A DNA stretch of 64,000 nucleotides from Paraflavitalea devenefica (GCF_011759375.1 NZ_JAARML010000002.1:1860001-1924000), one strand, 5' to 3'; counted from the first letter of the stretch, positions 44,042 through 52,685 are shown. Translations and numbers: made by a program. The notes: generated from the sequence alone by a model not told the origin.

Positions 44042-45133
44042 ATGTCCCGTTTTTCTGTACACCCGCAAATTGCCAAAGCCCAAACCCTGCACACTGGTTT
44101 CTATACCGATCCTGCCATTTTTGAAGCCGCGAAAGAAAAGATCTTTGCTCCTTCCTGGCAGTTTATCGGCGATGCCCACAGCGTTAAAGAACCCGGTCAA
44201 TGCCAACCCTTCACGTTGCTGGAAAGCTACCTGGATGAACCGTTGGTGCTTACCAGGGATAAAGAAAATAATATTCATTGTCTTAGTAATGTGTGTACGC
44301 ACCGCGGCACCATTGTGGTGCATGAAGCTTGCAAGGTGAGCAACCTGCGCTGCCGGTACCATGGCCGTTTGTTTAAGCTGGACGGTAGTTTTCATTCCAT
44401 GCCCGAGTTCAAGGAGGTAGAGAATTTCCCTTCTCCGGCTGATGATCTCACCCGGTTGCCGCTTTTTCAATGGGGGCCCTGGTTGTTTGCTTCCCTCGAT
44501 AAACAGTCGGCCCTGCAGCCCTACCTGCAGGATATGATGAACAGGGTAGGGTGGTTACCGGTCAATGATTTTGTATACCAGCCGCACCTGTCGAAGGATT
44601 ATGTGGTACAGGCGCATTGGGCGCTGTACTGCGAAAATTACCTGGAAGGGTTTCATATTCCTTTTGTGCATGCGGGATTGAATGCCGTGATAGATTTCGG
44701 TAATTACACCACAGAGTTGTTTACCTGGTCCAACCTGCAACTGGGCATTGCCAAAGATGATGAGGATTGTTTTGATCTTCCCGCTTCTTCGGTGGATTAC
44801 GGGAAGAAGGTAGCCGCTTATTACTTCTTTGTGTTCCCCAATATGATGTTCAACTTTTATCCCTGGGGACTTAGCATCAATATTGTACGGCCCTTGTCTA
44901 TTCACCAATGTAAGGTTTCCTTTCTGACCTATGTATGGAAAGAGGATAAGTTCAATACAGGGGCCGGCTCCGACCTGGATACGGTAGAAATGGAAGATGA
45001 AGAGGTGGTGGAAGCTGTGCAAAAAGGGGTACGTTCCCGCTTTTACCAGCATGGCAGGTATTCCGTAACCAGGGAGCAGGGCACGCATCATTTCCACCGC
45101 ATTATTTCATCCTTTATGGAGCCGGGAGCATGA
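44042..45133 (+). CDS. Rieske non-heme iron oxygenase, alpha subunit
   Basis: The 363-residue protein has an N-terminal Rieske domain with [2Fe-2S] ligands C85-x-H87 and C104-x-x-H107 (VCTHRG and CRYHG). A C-terminal catalytic domain has the mononuclear iron site in ENYLEGFHIPFVH (N199, H205, H210). The layout resembles choline monooxygenase and betaine or quaternary-ammonium oxygenases rather than aromatic-ring dioxygenases. No ferredoxin or reductase gene is nearby. Its last bases overlap the start of the APC permease gene (ATGA), so the enzyme and a transporter are translationally coupled; the imported compound is the likely substrate. Confidence 0.88.
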   Translation: MSRFSVHPQIAKAQTLHTGFYTDPAIFEAAKEKIFAPSWQFIGDAHSVKEPGQCQPFTLLESYLDEPLVLTRDKENNIHCLSNVCTHRGTIVVHEACKVSNLRCRYHGRLFKLDGSFHSMPEFKEVENFPSPADDLTRLPLFQWGPWLFASLDKQSALQPYLQDMMNRVGWLPVNDFVYQPHLSKDYVVQAHWALYCENYLEGFHIPFVHAGLNAVIDFGNYTTELFTWSNLQLGIAKDDEDCFDLPASSVDYGKKVAAYYFFVFPNMMFNFYPWGLSINIVRPLSIHQCKVSFLTYVWKEDKFNTGAGSDLDTVEMEDEEVVEAVQKGVRSRFYQHGRYSVTREQGTHHFHRIISSFMEPGA

Positions 45134-46596
45134 GCCGGAACGTCCCACCCGAAACCCGTGGCAGGACTATCGGCTTTTGGACAGCTACCGCTATTGTCGT
45201 AGGCAGCATCATCGGCTCCGGTGTATTTATGAAGCCTGCTGTGATGGCGGCGCAGGTGGCCTCGCCGGTATGGCTGGCCATAGCCTGGATAGCCGCAGGT
45301 ATTTTTTCTTTATTCGGAGCGCTTATCTATGCGGAAGTGGGCGCTATGTTTCCCCAAACAGGCGGCCTCTATGTTTTCTTCCGGCAGATGTATGGCGATT
45401 TTGTCGCCTTCCTGTATGGCTGGGCGGCATTTGCCGTGATCAATTCTGCTTCTGTATCGGCCATCGCTTTTGTGTGCGCCCAGTATGCTGATTATTTTCT
45501 TCAATTGCCACGATTACCGGAAGCGATGGAACAGGCCTGGGTAGTACATATTCCCGGCCTGGGCTCTTTGTACCCCCTGCAAAACCTGGGCGTGAAGGGG
45601 CTGGCCATTGTATTGGTGGCCGGACTTTCACTGGTGAATTACCGGAGTGTAAAAGCCGGTGGCGTTCTACAGGTGATCTCTACGCTGGTGAAAGTGGTTG
45701 TGATTGTGCTGCTGGTCTTTGGCATCTTCCTCTCGGGCAATGGATCGGTGGCCCATTTTACAGCACCTGCTGCGCATCCCAAAATGAATTGGGAACTGGT
45801 GGGTGGTTTGGTAGCTGCCTTAACAGGCGCCTTTATGGCGTACGATGGGTGGATCAACGTAACTTTTGTAGGCGGTGAGATAAAACACCCGGAAAGGAAT
45901 ATTCCCCGCAGCCTGGTGATGGGATTGTTTATCTGCATTGCTGTGTACCTGCTGGTAAACCAGGCCTACCTGTATGTATTGCCGGTAGATGCCATGGCCG
46001 GCTCCTCGCTGGTAGCGGCTGATGCTATTGCCATAGCGCTGGGTAAAACGAGCAGCGCCATTGTGGCTGCCCTGATCGTGATCTGCACGTTCGGTGCGGT
46101 GAATGGAAATACGATGGCTATATCGAGAGTAACGTATGCGATGGGAAAAGACCGGTTGTTCTTTGCCTGGGCCGGTAAGGAGCATCCGCGCTTCCATACA
46201 CCGGGCAATGCGCTGTTGTTGCATGGCATCTGGTCATCCGTGCTCATCATGAGCGGCTCCTTTGATATGCTGGCCGACATGTTCACCTTCACCGCCTGGG
46301 TGGCCTACCTGTTTGGCGCTATTGGTATATTTATCCTGCGGAAGAAAATGCCGCATCATCCGCGCCCGTATAAAGTATGGGGATACCCGGTAGTGCCGTT
46401 GCTGTTTATAGCTTTTGCTGCTTTTTATGTAGTCAGTACAATATGGAATGATATAACCCGGTATATGGCTGGTGAAACGCCTGTGGTGAACTCCCTGCTG
46501 GGATTGGCGATCGTGGTGCCGGGGATTCCGCTGTATTTATATTTTAAAAAGGCAACGAGGCATAAAGGCAACGAGGAAATAATCAATAATCAGTAA
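45130..46596 (+). CDS. APC-family amino acid permease
   Basis: The 488-residue protein has about 12 TM helices. The first contains the substrate-binding motif VVGSIIGSGVFMKP, then IAWIAAGIFSLFGALIYAEVGAMFPQTGGLYVF, typical of the LAT/APC group that moves amino acids or amines. It overlaps the Rieske oxygenase gene by 4 bases. Its C-terminal residues KKATRHKGNEEIINNQ are encoded by an octanucleotide repeat (46550-46576), also present in the GSCFA gene. Confidence 0.9.
   Translation: MSRNVPPETRGRTIGFWTATAIVVGSIIGSGVFMKPAVMAAQVASPVWLAIAWIAAGIFSLFGALIYAEVGAMFPQTGGLYVFFRQMYGDFVAFLYGWAAFAVINSASVSAIAFVCAQYADYFLQLPRLPEAMEQAWVVHIPGLGSLYPLQNLGVKGLAIVLVAGLSLVNYRSVKAGGVLQVISTLVKVVVIVLLVFGIFLSGNGSVAHFTAPAAHPKMNWELVGGLVAALTGAFMAYDGWINVTFVGGEIKHPERNIPRSLVMGLFICIAVYLLVNQAYLYVLPVDAMAGSSLVAADAIAIALGKTSSAIVAALIVICTFGAVNGNTMAISRVTYAMGKDRLFFAWAGKEHPRFHTPGNALLLHGIWSSVLIMSGSFDMLADMFTFTAWVAYLFGAIGIFILRKKMPHHPRPYKVWGYPVVPLLFIAFAAFYVVSTIWNDITRYMAGETPVVNSLLGLAIVVPGIPLYLYFKKATRHKGNEEIINNQ
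46550..46576 (+). repeat. Octanucleotide repeat AGGCAACG-type at the 3' end of the APC permease gene
   Basis: Three units (AGGCAACG, AGGCATAA, AGGCAACG) and a partial AGG lie inside the coding region and encode the tail KATRHKGNEE. The unit matches the repeat at 11090-11124. Confidence 0.8.
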
Positions 46597-46606
46597 TTAA
46601 TAATCC

Positions 46607-47113
46607 TCAAACCCTTGTTAGTTCTTCAATCAACTTTTTGTAAAGAGGATATTCATTGATCAAAGCCTTCCTTTCCGCCAGTTCAAAATCGGCGAAATCA
46701 AAACCGGGTGCTACGGTACAGCCTGCCAGTGCGTAGGCGCCGCCTGCCTGTACCCGGGAGGCAAACCAGCTACCGGCTTTAATGGCGCATTGGAACTGCT
46801 GTCCCTGCCCGGGATCATTGCCCAGCAGGTGCTCTGTCAGTTTCCCGGTAGTGTCTATCTCATACACGATGAGGGGATCGCCGTAATAAAAATGCCACAG
46901 CTCATCACTCTTGATGCGGTGAAAAGCAGAGAACTGGTCATCCTTCAACAGGAAATAGATACTTGTACAGATGTTCCGGCCGGCGCCAAAGGAATCGGGC
47001 AATGCCGGTGCTGCTACCTGCAGGGGAGAGCGGTATACCTCCCGGAAAGCGCCTCCTTCAATGTGTTCTGTAAGTTGTAATTGTTTGATCCAATAATCGG
47101 CCGTCAGGCGCAT
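46607..47113 (-). CDS. Cupin protein of the DUF985 family
   Basis: The 168-residue product has the DUF985 start YWIKQLQLTEHIEGGAFREVYRS, then the cupin strands with SAFHRIKSDELWHFYYGDPL and GSWFASRVQAGGAYALAGCTVAPGFDFADFELA. Crystal structures in this family show a metal-free or metal-binding cupin barrel without a firm reaction. Length is normal. It converges with the APC gene and lies 9 bases downstream of the HU/SPOR-like gene on the same strand, so those two may be co-transcribed. Confidence 0.87.
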   Translation of the reverse strand: MRLTADYWIKQLQLTEHIEGGAFREVYRSPLQVAAPALPDSFGAGRNICTSIYFLLKDDQFSAFHRIKSDELWHFYYGDPLIVYEIDTTGKLTEHLLGNDPGQGQQFQCAIKAGSWFASRVQAGGAYALAGCTVAPGFDFADFELAERKALINEYPLYKKLIEELTRV

Positions 47114-47122
47114 ACAGGTTGT

Positions 47123-48052
47123 TTATTGTGCTATACGTACTTTAACAGGTTTGGTGCCATAATACCAGGCGTTCAGGGAGTCTTTCAGCCGGGTAGTATC
47201 GGCCGGTGTGCCGGGTATGATGACGGTAATATTGAAGTTCAGCGAGTCCTTTGTTTCCAGCTTAAAGTCCCTGTTGAGCGTCAGCAAAAAGGCATGCCGT
47301 TTCAATGCCCTTGCTTTGCGGGTGGTGGTTTCGGCAATGAACTTATAGCTGCCTGCAGGAACGCCGGGTACTGCCGGAGTTACCGGTATACTGTCGGCCG
47401 GTGCTTTGGCAGCCGTATCTGCTTTTTGAGTAAGTGTATCTGCTACCTGTGCAGGAGTGCTCAGCTCCTTGCCATCATTGTTGTTGTACAGGCTGTATCC
47501 GCCCCAGATAATAACCGCCAGCCCGATGACAACAAGGGTGCCCACCAGCAGGCCTTTGCGCCGGTTATGGTGTGCCTCTATACGGCTATAGCTTTCATCG
47601 AAGGCCGATTTTTTCTTAACCACCGGCTTCTCAGTTTCCCTTTCCTTTTCGCGCCCGTGTTCAGACACTGTTTCCATGCGCTCCATGCTGGGTTCGCCGG
47701 GGATGAACTCATAAATGCCCAGCTTATTCTTATGCAGGGTGCCAATGCCCTCAATATGGAAGGGCTTGCCGATGTTGAGTAACAGCTTGCCGTCGGCCAG
47801 GTAAGACTCCAGGTCCGACTCTGCGAGTGGCCTGATTTTGCCGGTATGCGCGCGTATATAATCTATGAGCGCGTCATCGGCTTTGGCAATTGGCTGCTGT
47901 GTGAACTGTACATATTTGAGGAATTCACGGAAATTCTTATCGTTCTGGTCCGGTACTGTAACAGCCGCATCCAGATGGAAAGAACCAATAGATGGCAGGT
48001 TTAGGTGCTTGTGCTGATAAAAATACTGCGCTAAAAGGATAGATAGTTTCAA
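47123..48052 (-). CDS. HU-CCDC81-type and SPOR-like membrane protein
   Basis: The 309-residue protein begins with two small HU-like (CCDC81-type) domains (LAQYFYQHKHLNLPSIGSFHLD, about 1-65, and YLADGKLLLNIGKPFHIEGIGTLHKN, about 70-120). A charged linker follows, then one TM helix (about 167-189), a Pro/Thr/Ala-rich spacer and a C-terminal SPOR-like domain (about 235-309). The HU-like part would be cytoplasmic and the SPOR-like part periplasmic, where SPOR domains bind denuded peptidoglycan. The protein could link envelope or division sites to the cytoplasm; that is inference. Confidence 0.8.
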   Translation of the reverse strand: MKLSILLAQYFYQHKHLNLPSIGSFHLDAAVTVPDQNDKNFREFLKYVQFTQQPIAKADDALIDYIRAHTGKIRPLAESDLESYLADGKLLLNIGKPFHIEGIGTLHKNKLGIYEFIPGEPSMERMETVSEHGREKERETEKPVVKKKSAFDESYSRIEAHHNRRKGLLVGTLVVIGLAVIIWGGYSLYNNNDGKELSTPAQVADTLTQKADTAAKAPADSIPVTPAVPGVPAGSYKFIAETTTRKARALKRHAFLLTLNRDFKLETKDSLNFNITVIIPGTPADTTRLKDSLNAWYYGTKPVKVRIAQ

Positions 48053-48120
48053 GGTATTGCAGATTTTGACACAAGTTAATCATAAATTATTGGTATGCAA
48101 GTATTATGCTGGCTGGTCAG

Positions 48121-48128
48121 TATTTTTG
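48121..48128 (+). promoter_or_regulatory. Bacteroidota-type -7 promoter element
   Basis: TATTTTTG matches TAnnTTTG and lies 52 bases before the ATG at 48181, in the divergent spacer with the HU/SPOR-like gene. Confidence 0.4.
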
Positions 48129-48180
48129 CAGAACATTCGTGTTATAAAAGGCTTTTTTATACTATGTTTAAATACCTCGT

Positions 48181-48522
48181 ATGCTGAATGAACGGGAGCG
48201 GCAGTTTGTACAATATTGGGAAGCCAACCGCCTGCGTGAAAAGCAGTGGCAGCAGCAATTGATGGCAGGTATTCCCATGGGGCTGTTATTCGCCCTGCCT
48301 GTATTGGCCATTATTTTTACCGGCAAGCTGTGGTATAAAAGGGCTGATATGTTGATGAATACAATGATCAACCCCTATGTATTGATCATTGCGGTATTTG
48401 TTATTACCGTTTTTGTGTCTATCTTTTACAAGCGGCATCAGTGGGACATGAAGGAACAGTACTATCGCCAGTTAAAAGCACGGGAGGAACACGAAAGCGG
48501 GGAGGGGAAGCCTGGCGCCTGA
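48181..48522 (+). CDS. Hypothetical small membrane protein with two TM helices
   Basis: The 113-residue protein has a charged N-terminal helix (RERQFVQYWEANRLREKQWQQQ), two TM helices (about 29-48 and 64-82) and a charged C-terminal tail. No family is recognised. The FKBP gene begins 65 bases later on the same strand and may share its transcript. Confidence 0.65.
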   Translation: MLNERERQFVQYWEANRLREKQWQQQLMAGIPMGLLFALPVLAIIFTGKLWYKRADMLMNTMINPYVLIIAVFVITVFVSIFYKRHQWDMKEQYYRQLKAREEHESGEGKPGA

Positions 48523-48587
48523 TGCAGCTATCGGATTGGCCCGGCTGTCTTTTGATCAACACCATCACTTACTGCAAAAAATCATTC

Positions 48588-49070
48588 ATGCGGAAAATTG
48601 CCTTGTGCCTGTCATTTGTAGCACTGCTGCTGGCTAATTGCTTCAAGGATAAAAATGATTGTGAAGCGCGTGATATAACTGCCCCGTCCAACGAAAAGCA
48701 GGCGCTGGCAGATTATATTTCCTCCAACGGTATCCAGGCCAATCAACATAAAAGCGGTTTGTACTACCAGATCATACAAGGCGGTTCCGGTATGAGCCCT
48801 GCCATCTGTTCTTCTATCAAGGTTGGTTTTACCGGCAAGCTCACCAACGGCACCCAGGTAGAACAGGATGATCATACCGTCCTTAACCTGAAATTAATGC
48901 TGGAAGGCTGGCGCATAGCCCTGCCCCTTATTAAGGCCGGCGGAAGGATAAAGATCTTCTTACCTCCCTCACTGGCCTATGGCTGGGAAGGAAAGAAGGT
49001 AGGCAGTACAGAAGTGGTGCCTCCTAATTCTATCATGATCTACGATATTACTTTGTATGAAGTTTTATAG
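48588..49070 (+). CDS. FKBP-type peptidyl-prolyl isomerase lipoprotein
   Basis: The 160-residue product starts at ATG 48588 with a lipoprotein signal (lipobox LLANC); the open frame upstream overlaps the previous gene and lacks a signal. The FKBP core is visible: KVGFTGKLTNGTQVEQDD, LEGWRIALPLIKAGGRIKIFLPPSLAYGW and VPPNSIMIYDITLYEVL. It would help fold envelope proteins by isomerising prolyl bonds in the periplasm or at the outer membrane. Some active-site aromatics are changed compared with strong FKBPs, so activity is probable but not certain. Confidence 0.87.
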   Translation: MRKIALCLSFVALLLANCFKDKNDCEARDITAPSNEKQALADYISSNGIQANQHKSGLYYQIIQGGSGMSPAICSSIKVGFTGKLTNGTQVEQDDHTVLNLKLMLEGWRIALPLIKAGGRIKIFLPPSLAYGWEGKKVGSTEVVPPNSIMIYDITLYEVL

Positions 49071-49140
49071 AGAGCTGTTAGCTATTAATCATTAGCTTTT
49101 AACTAACGCCAGGTGACTAACAGCCAATACCTATTTCTCC

Positions 49141-49148
49141 TAACTTTG
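49141..49148 (+). promoter_or_regulatory. Bacteroidota-type -7 promoter element for the serine dehydratase gene
   Basis: TAACTTTG matches TAnnTTTG exactly and lies 17 bases before the TTG start at 49166, consistent with that unusual start codon. Confidence 0.55.
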
Positions 49149-49165
49149 CAGTAAATTAAAATTCT

Positions 49166-50593
49166 TTGCCCCACGAAGCCATTTCTGTATTCGATATTTT
49201 CAAGATAGGCGTAGGCCCTTCCAGTTCCCATACATTGGGTCCCTGGCGGGCTGCCCAGCGCTTTTTACAATCCCTCGAAGATAAAGGACAACTGTTCCAG
49301 GTAGAAGCTATCCGTGTACTGCTGTATGGTTCCCTGGCCAAAACAGGCAAAGGGCATGGCACGGATGTGGCGGTACAATTGGGACTTAGCGGCGATGATC
49401 CCGTGACGTTTGATGTGAACCTGATTGATGCCAAAATGGATGATATCAGAACGATGAAAAAGCTGTTGCTGCATGGCAAACATGAAATTGATTTCGACCC
49501 TGCAGAAGATATCGAATTCCTGGTGACAGAATCACTGCCTTATCATCCCAATGCACTCACTTTCCTGGCCGCGTTTCATAACGGCGATTCCATGGCCGAA
49601 ACGTATTATTCCGTAGGTGGTGGTTTTGTGCAGAAAGAAGGGGAGGACGCGAATGCCGGTACTGCGATTGAATTGCCTTTCCCCATTGATAAAGCAGATG
49701 ACCTGCTGCACTGGTGCCGTAAAACCGGCCTTAGCATCAGCGAGGTGGTGATGGAAAATGAAAATAGCTGGCGCCCTGAGCAGGATACCCGGCTGGGCAT
49801 GCTGAATATATGGCGTGTGATGAAGGAATGTATCTTCCGGGGCTGCAATACAAGCGGTATGTTACCCGGAGGGCTCAACGTAACACGCCGCGCCGCCGAT
49901 CTCAATAAAAAACTCCTGGAAGGCAGGACGTATACAGATTATGATTCCTGGTTGCAGGCCGTACGGGATGGCGGCCATCATTTTAAGTATACGCTGGACT
50001 GGGTAAGTTGTTTTGCCCTGGCTGTGAATGAAGAGAATGCGTCTTTCGGGCGTGTGGTCACGGCGCCTACCAATGGCGCTGCCGGTGTAATACCGGCCGT
50101 ATTGCAATACTTCGTGGTCTTCTGTGATGGGTATAAAGAAGAGAAGATATTACAGTTCATGCTCACCGCTGCTGAAATAGGCAGCATCTTCAAAAAGGGC
50201 GCTACCATCTCTGCGGCTATGGGCGGTTGCCAGGCAGAGATCGGCGTATCGTCCGCCATGGCGGCAGCCGGGTTGACCGAAGCCATGGGAGGCACCCAGC
50301 GGCAGGCCCTGATGGCTGCAGAGATAGCCATGGAGCATCACCTCGGACTTACCTGCGACCCTATTGGCGGACTGGTGCAAATTCCCTGCATTGAGCGCAA
50401 TACCATGGGCGCTATCAAAGCCATTACAGCTTCCCAACTGGCGCTGCAAAGCACGCCCGATTTTGCCAAAGTGTCGCTCGATAATGTGATCAAAACCATG
50501 TGGGATACGGCCAAGGACATGAGCTTTAAATACAAGGAAACGGCAGAGGGCGGCCTGGCCGTGCATATCCCGATTAGTTTGCCTGAATGTTAG
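49166..50593 (+). CDS. sdaA: L-serine dehydratase (ammonia-lyase), iron-sulfur type, single chain
   Basis: The enzyme deaminates L-serine to pyruvate using a [4Fe-4S] cluster. The 475-residue chain carries both the N-terminal beta domain (SVFDIFKIGVGPSSSHTLGPW) and the alpha domain (GRVVTAPTNGAAGVIPAVLQY, MGGCQAEIGVSSAMAAAG, HHLGLTCDPIGGLVQIPCIERN), whose cysteines bind the cluster. Translation probably begins at TTG 49166, as no in-frame ATG precedes the motif. The methyltransferase gene starts 13 bases after the stop codon and is probably in the same operon. Confidence 0.93.
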   Translation: MPHEAISVFDIFKIGVGPSSSHTLGPWRAAQRFLQSLEDKGQLFQVEAIRVLLYGSLAKTGKGHGTDVAVQLGLSGDDPVTFDVNLIDAKMDDIRTMKKLLLHGKHEIDFDPAEDIEFLVTESLPYHPNALTFLAAFHNGDSMAETYYSVGGGFVQKEGEDANAGTAIELPFPIDKADDLLHWCRKTGLSISEVVMENENSWRPEQDTRLGMLNIWRVMKECIFRGCNTSGMLPGGLNVTRRAADLNKKLLEGRTYTDYDSWLQAVRDGGHHFKYTLDWVSCFALAVNEENASFGRVVTAPTNGAAGVIPAVLQYFVVFCDGYKEEKILQFMLTAAEIGSIFKKGATISAAMGGCQAEIGVSSAMAAAGLTEAMGGTQRQALMAAEIAMEHHLGLTCDPIGGLVQIPCIERNTMGAIKAITASQLALQSTPDFAKVSLDNVIKTMWDTAKDMSFKYKETAEGGLAVHIPISLPEC

Positions 50594-50606
50594 ACCTGAA
50601 TTGACA

Positions 50607-51473
50607 ATGGAACGCGATTTCAATACCATCAGTCCATCTGCAGGCGCTTTACTCATGATGAAGGCGCTCACCGATATTCCCTTTGCCAAAGATACCGCCG
50701 CCATGGTGGGCGACCTGGAAGCTTTTACAAAAACGGCACGTGAAAAACGCTCCCGCGTTATGATGGGCCGGATTATTCATTTTGAGAACCGGTATAAAAC
50801 GATTGACGGGGCATTGTCCGACATCCATCCGCAACAGGTGCTGGAACTTTCCTCCGGCTTTTCCTGCCGCGGTCTCCACATGGCGCTCCATAAAGACGTG
50901 ACCTATATAGATACCGACCTGCCGGAGTTTATCAGCAACAAGAAGCAACTGGTGGAAAGATTGATCAAAGAAAAGCAACTGCAGCTTAAAGGCCAATTGT
51001 ACATTGAGCCATTGAATGCCATGGATGAAGCGCAGTTCAGCAAAGTAGTGCAGATATTACCGCCGGGACCCGTTACCATCGTCAATGAAGGATTACTGGT
51101 ATACCTCAATACAACTGAAAAAACACAGCTTTGCGCTACCATTCATCGCCTGTTGAAGGAAAGAGGCGGCTACTGGGTGACGGGAGATGTGTACATTAAA
51201 AAAGATATGAGCCGTTTGCTCGGCCAGTCCCAGGATGCATTTGATGAACAGCTTACAAAGTTCCTCGAAGAACACCGTATAGAAGAGAACAAGTTTGAAA
51301 GTTATGAAGCGGCGCTGGACTTCTTTACCCGTTGCCATTTTACGGTGAAGCGCCGTATAGACATAGACTATGCTTCACTAAGCTCCCTCCGGCTCATTGC
51401 CCGCGGGGTGGAAGAAGACGAGGTGCGGGAATGGATGCAGGGCCGCGAAACCTGGGTGCTGGAAGCAGTATAG
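50607..51473 (+). CDS. Leucine carboxyl methyltransferase (LCM)-like SAM-dependent methyltransferase
   Basis: The product is 288 residues from ATG 50607 (the TTG at 50601 is less likely). It has the LCM/PPM1-type layout: N-terminal helix bundle with EKRSRVMMGRIIHFENRYK, the SAM-binding VLELSSGFSCRGL (motif I variant), TYIDTDLPEFISNKKQLVE (acidic ribose-binding Asp) and TIVNEGLLVYLN. Such enzymes methylate carboxylates or small molecules, and in Bacteroidota the substrate is unknown. It follows serine dehydratase closely. A REP-like repeat lies just after its stop codon. Confidence 0.8.
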   Translation: MERDFNTISPSAGALLMMKALTDIPFAKDTAAMVGDLEAFTKTAREKRSRVMMGRIIHFENRYKTIDGALSDIHPQQVLELSSGFSCRGLHMALHKDVTYIDTDLPEFISNKKQLVERLIKEKQLQLKGQLYIEPLNAMDEAQFSKVVQILPPGPVTIVNEGLLVYLNTTEKTQLCATIHRLLKERGGYWVTGDVYIKKDMSRLLGQSQDAFDEQLTKFLEEHRIEENKFESYEAALDFFTRCHFTVKRRIDIDYASLSSLRLIARGVEEDEVREWMQGRETWVLEAV

Positions 51474-51476
51474 CAT

Positions 51477-51500
51477 GTCACCCTGAGCTTGTCGAAGGGC
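51477..51500. repeat. REP-like sequence GTCACCCTGAGCTTGTCGAAGGGC
   Basis: This matches a well-known extragenic repeat found in many bacterial genomes (core CCCTGAGCTTGTCGAAGGG, 51481-51499), with inverted ends CCCT/AGGG. It lies between two convergent genes. Only one copy is present in the window. Confidence 0.7.
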
Positions 51501-51509
51501 AGTCAAAGC

Positions 51510-52679
51510 CTAATTCAATAACGGATTAACTTCTATCTCCTTAATATCAATATCTGTATAGTCCCTCAATTCATGATACAATGTATCCCGCTCTACAGGC
51601 TGGCGTTTTACCTGTTTGATCAGGGTTACCAACTGGGCAGTGCTCATGGCAGGTGTTTGCTCTTCAGAGCCGGCCATGGAGTAGATCTTGGTAGAGTCGT
51701 CAATTGTTCCATCAATATCATTCACGCCAAAGGACAAGGTTAACTGGGCATTCTGGCGTCCCAGCATAGGCCAGTAAGCTTTCAGGTGCGTGAAGTTGTC
51801 CATATACAGGCGGGCAATGGCATACATGCGCATGTCTTCAATGATGCCCGATTCCGGTATGTTGCTCATGTCATTCTGCTTGTTGCGGAACTTGAGTGGG
51901 ATGAAGGTATTGAAGCCACCGGTCTTATCCTGCAGTTGCCGTAAGCGCTCCATGTGGTCTACCCGGTGCCAGTACTTTTCAATATGGCCATAGAGCATGG
52001 TGGCATTGGTATGCATGCCCAGGTTATGCGCTGCTTCATGGATCTTCAGCCAGCCTTCGGCATCTACTTTATCATCGCAGATCTGCTGACGTATTTCGGG
52101 ATGGAAGATCTCGGCGCCGCCACCGGGCAGGGAATCCAATCCGGCCTCCTGCAAATAGGCCATGCCTTCCTCTACACTTTTCTTAGCCTTGCGGAACATA
52201 TAATCCAGCTCTACCGGTGTAAAGCCTTTGATGTGTAATTCCGGGCGATGGGCTTTGATCTTGCGCAGCAGGTCGGCAAAGAATTCGAGGGTGAGTTTGG
52301 GATGCACGCCTCCTACAATGTGTACTTCGGTAACGGGTTTGCCATCATAGCCTTTTACAATATCAAGCATTTGATCGGTGGTCAGTTCCCAGCCTTCTTC
52401 GCGGTGGGCATAGAGACGGGAATAAGAACAGAACTTACAGGCAAATACACACACATTGGTGGGCTCTATATGGAAGTTGCGGTTGAAATAGGTTTTATTG
52501 CCATGCAGGCGTTCCCGTACAAAATTGGCCAGCGCACCTACAAAGGGGGCATTGGCTCTTTCAAACAGCAATACGCCGTCCTCAGGGGTAATGCGTTCGC
52601 GGGCAATGATCTTATTGGCTATTGTACGGAGGGCCGCATCTGGTTCGGCGGCTATCACCTGCTGGATGAAAGTGTTCAT
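51510..52679 (-). CDS. mqnE: Aminofutalosine synthase (radical SAM)
   Basis: MqnE catalyses the first radical-SAM step of futalosine-dependent menaquinone synthesis. The product is 389 residues from ATG 52679. The [4Fe-4S] cluster motif CxxxCxxC is visible as CVFACKFCSYSR, with VTEVHIVGGVHPKLTLEFF, SLPGGGAEIFHPEIRQQIC and FIPLKFRNKQNDMS, typical of MqnE/MqnC. The TTG at 52688 is in frame but overlaps the promoter -7 element, so the ATG is preferred and the mRNA may be almost leaderless. It implies that this organism makes menaquinone by the futalosine route. Confidence 0.93.
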   Translation of the reverse strand: MNTFIQQVIAAEPDAALRTIANKIIARERITPEDGVLLFERANAPFVGALANFVRERLHGNKTYFNRNFHIEPTNVCVFACKFCSYSRLYAHREEGWELTTDQMLDIVKGYDGKPVTEVHIVGGVHPKLTLEFFADLLRKIKAHRPELHIKGFTPVELDYMFRKAKKSVEEGMAYLQEAGLDSLPGGGAEIFHPEIRQQICDDKVDAEGWLKIHEAAHNLGMHTNATMLYGHIEKYWHRVDHMERLRQLQDKTGGFNTFIPLKFRNKQNDMSNIPESGIIEDMRMYAIARLYMDNFTHLKAYWPMLGRQNAQLTLSFGVNDIDGTIDDSTKIYSMAGSEEQTPAMSTAQLVTLIKQVKRQPVERDTLYHELRDYTDIDIKEIEVNPLLN

Positions 52680-52685
52680 GGTATG

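Noticed and set aside
47081..47782. 233-codon plus-strand ORF opposite the HU/SPOR-like gene
   Set aside because: It lies antisense to a protein with clear domain structure and has an improbable Cys/Gly-rich translation.
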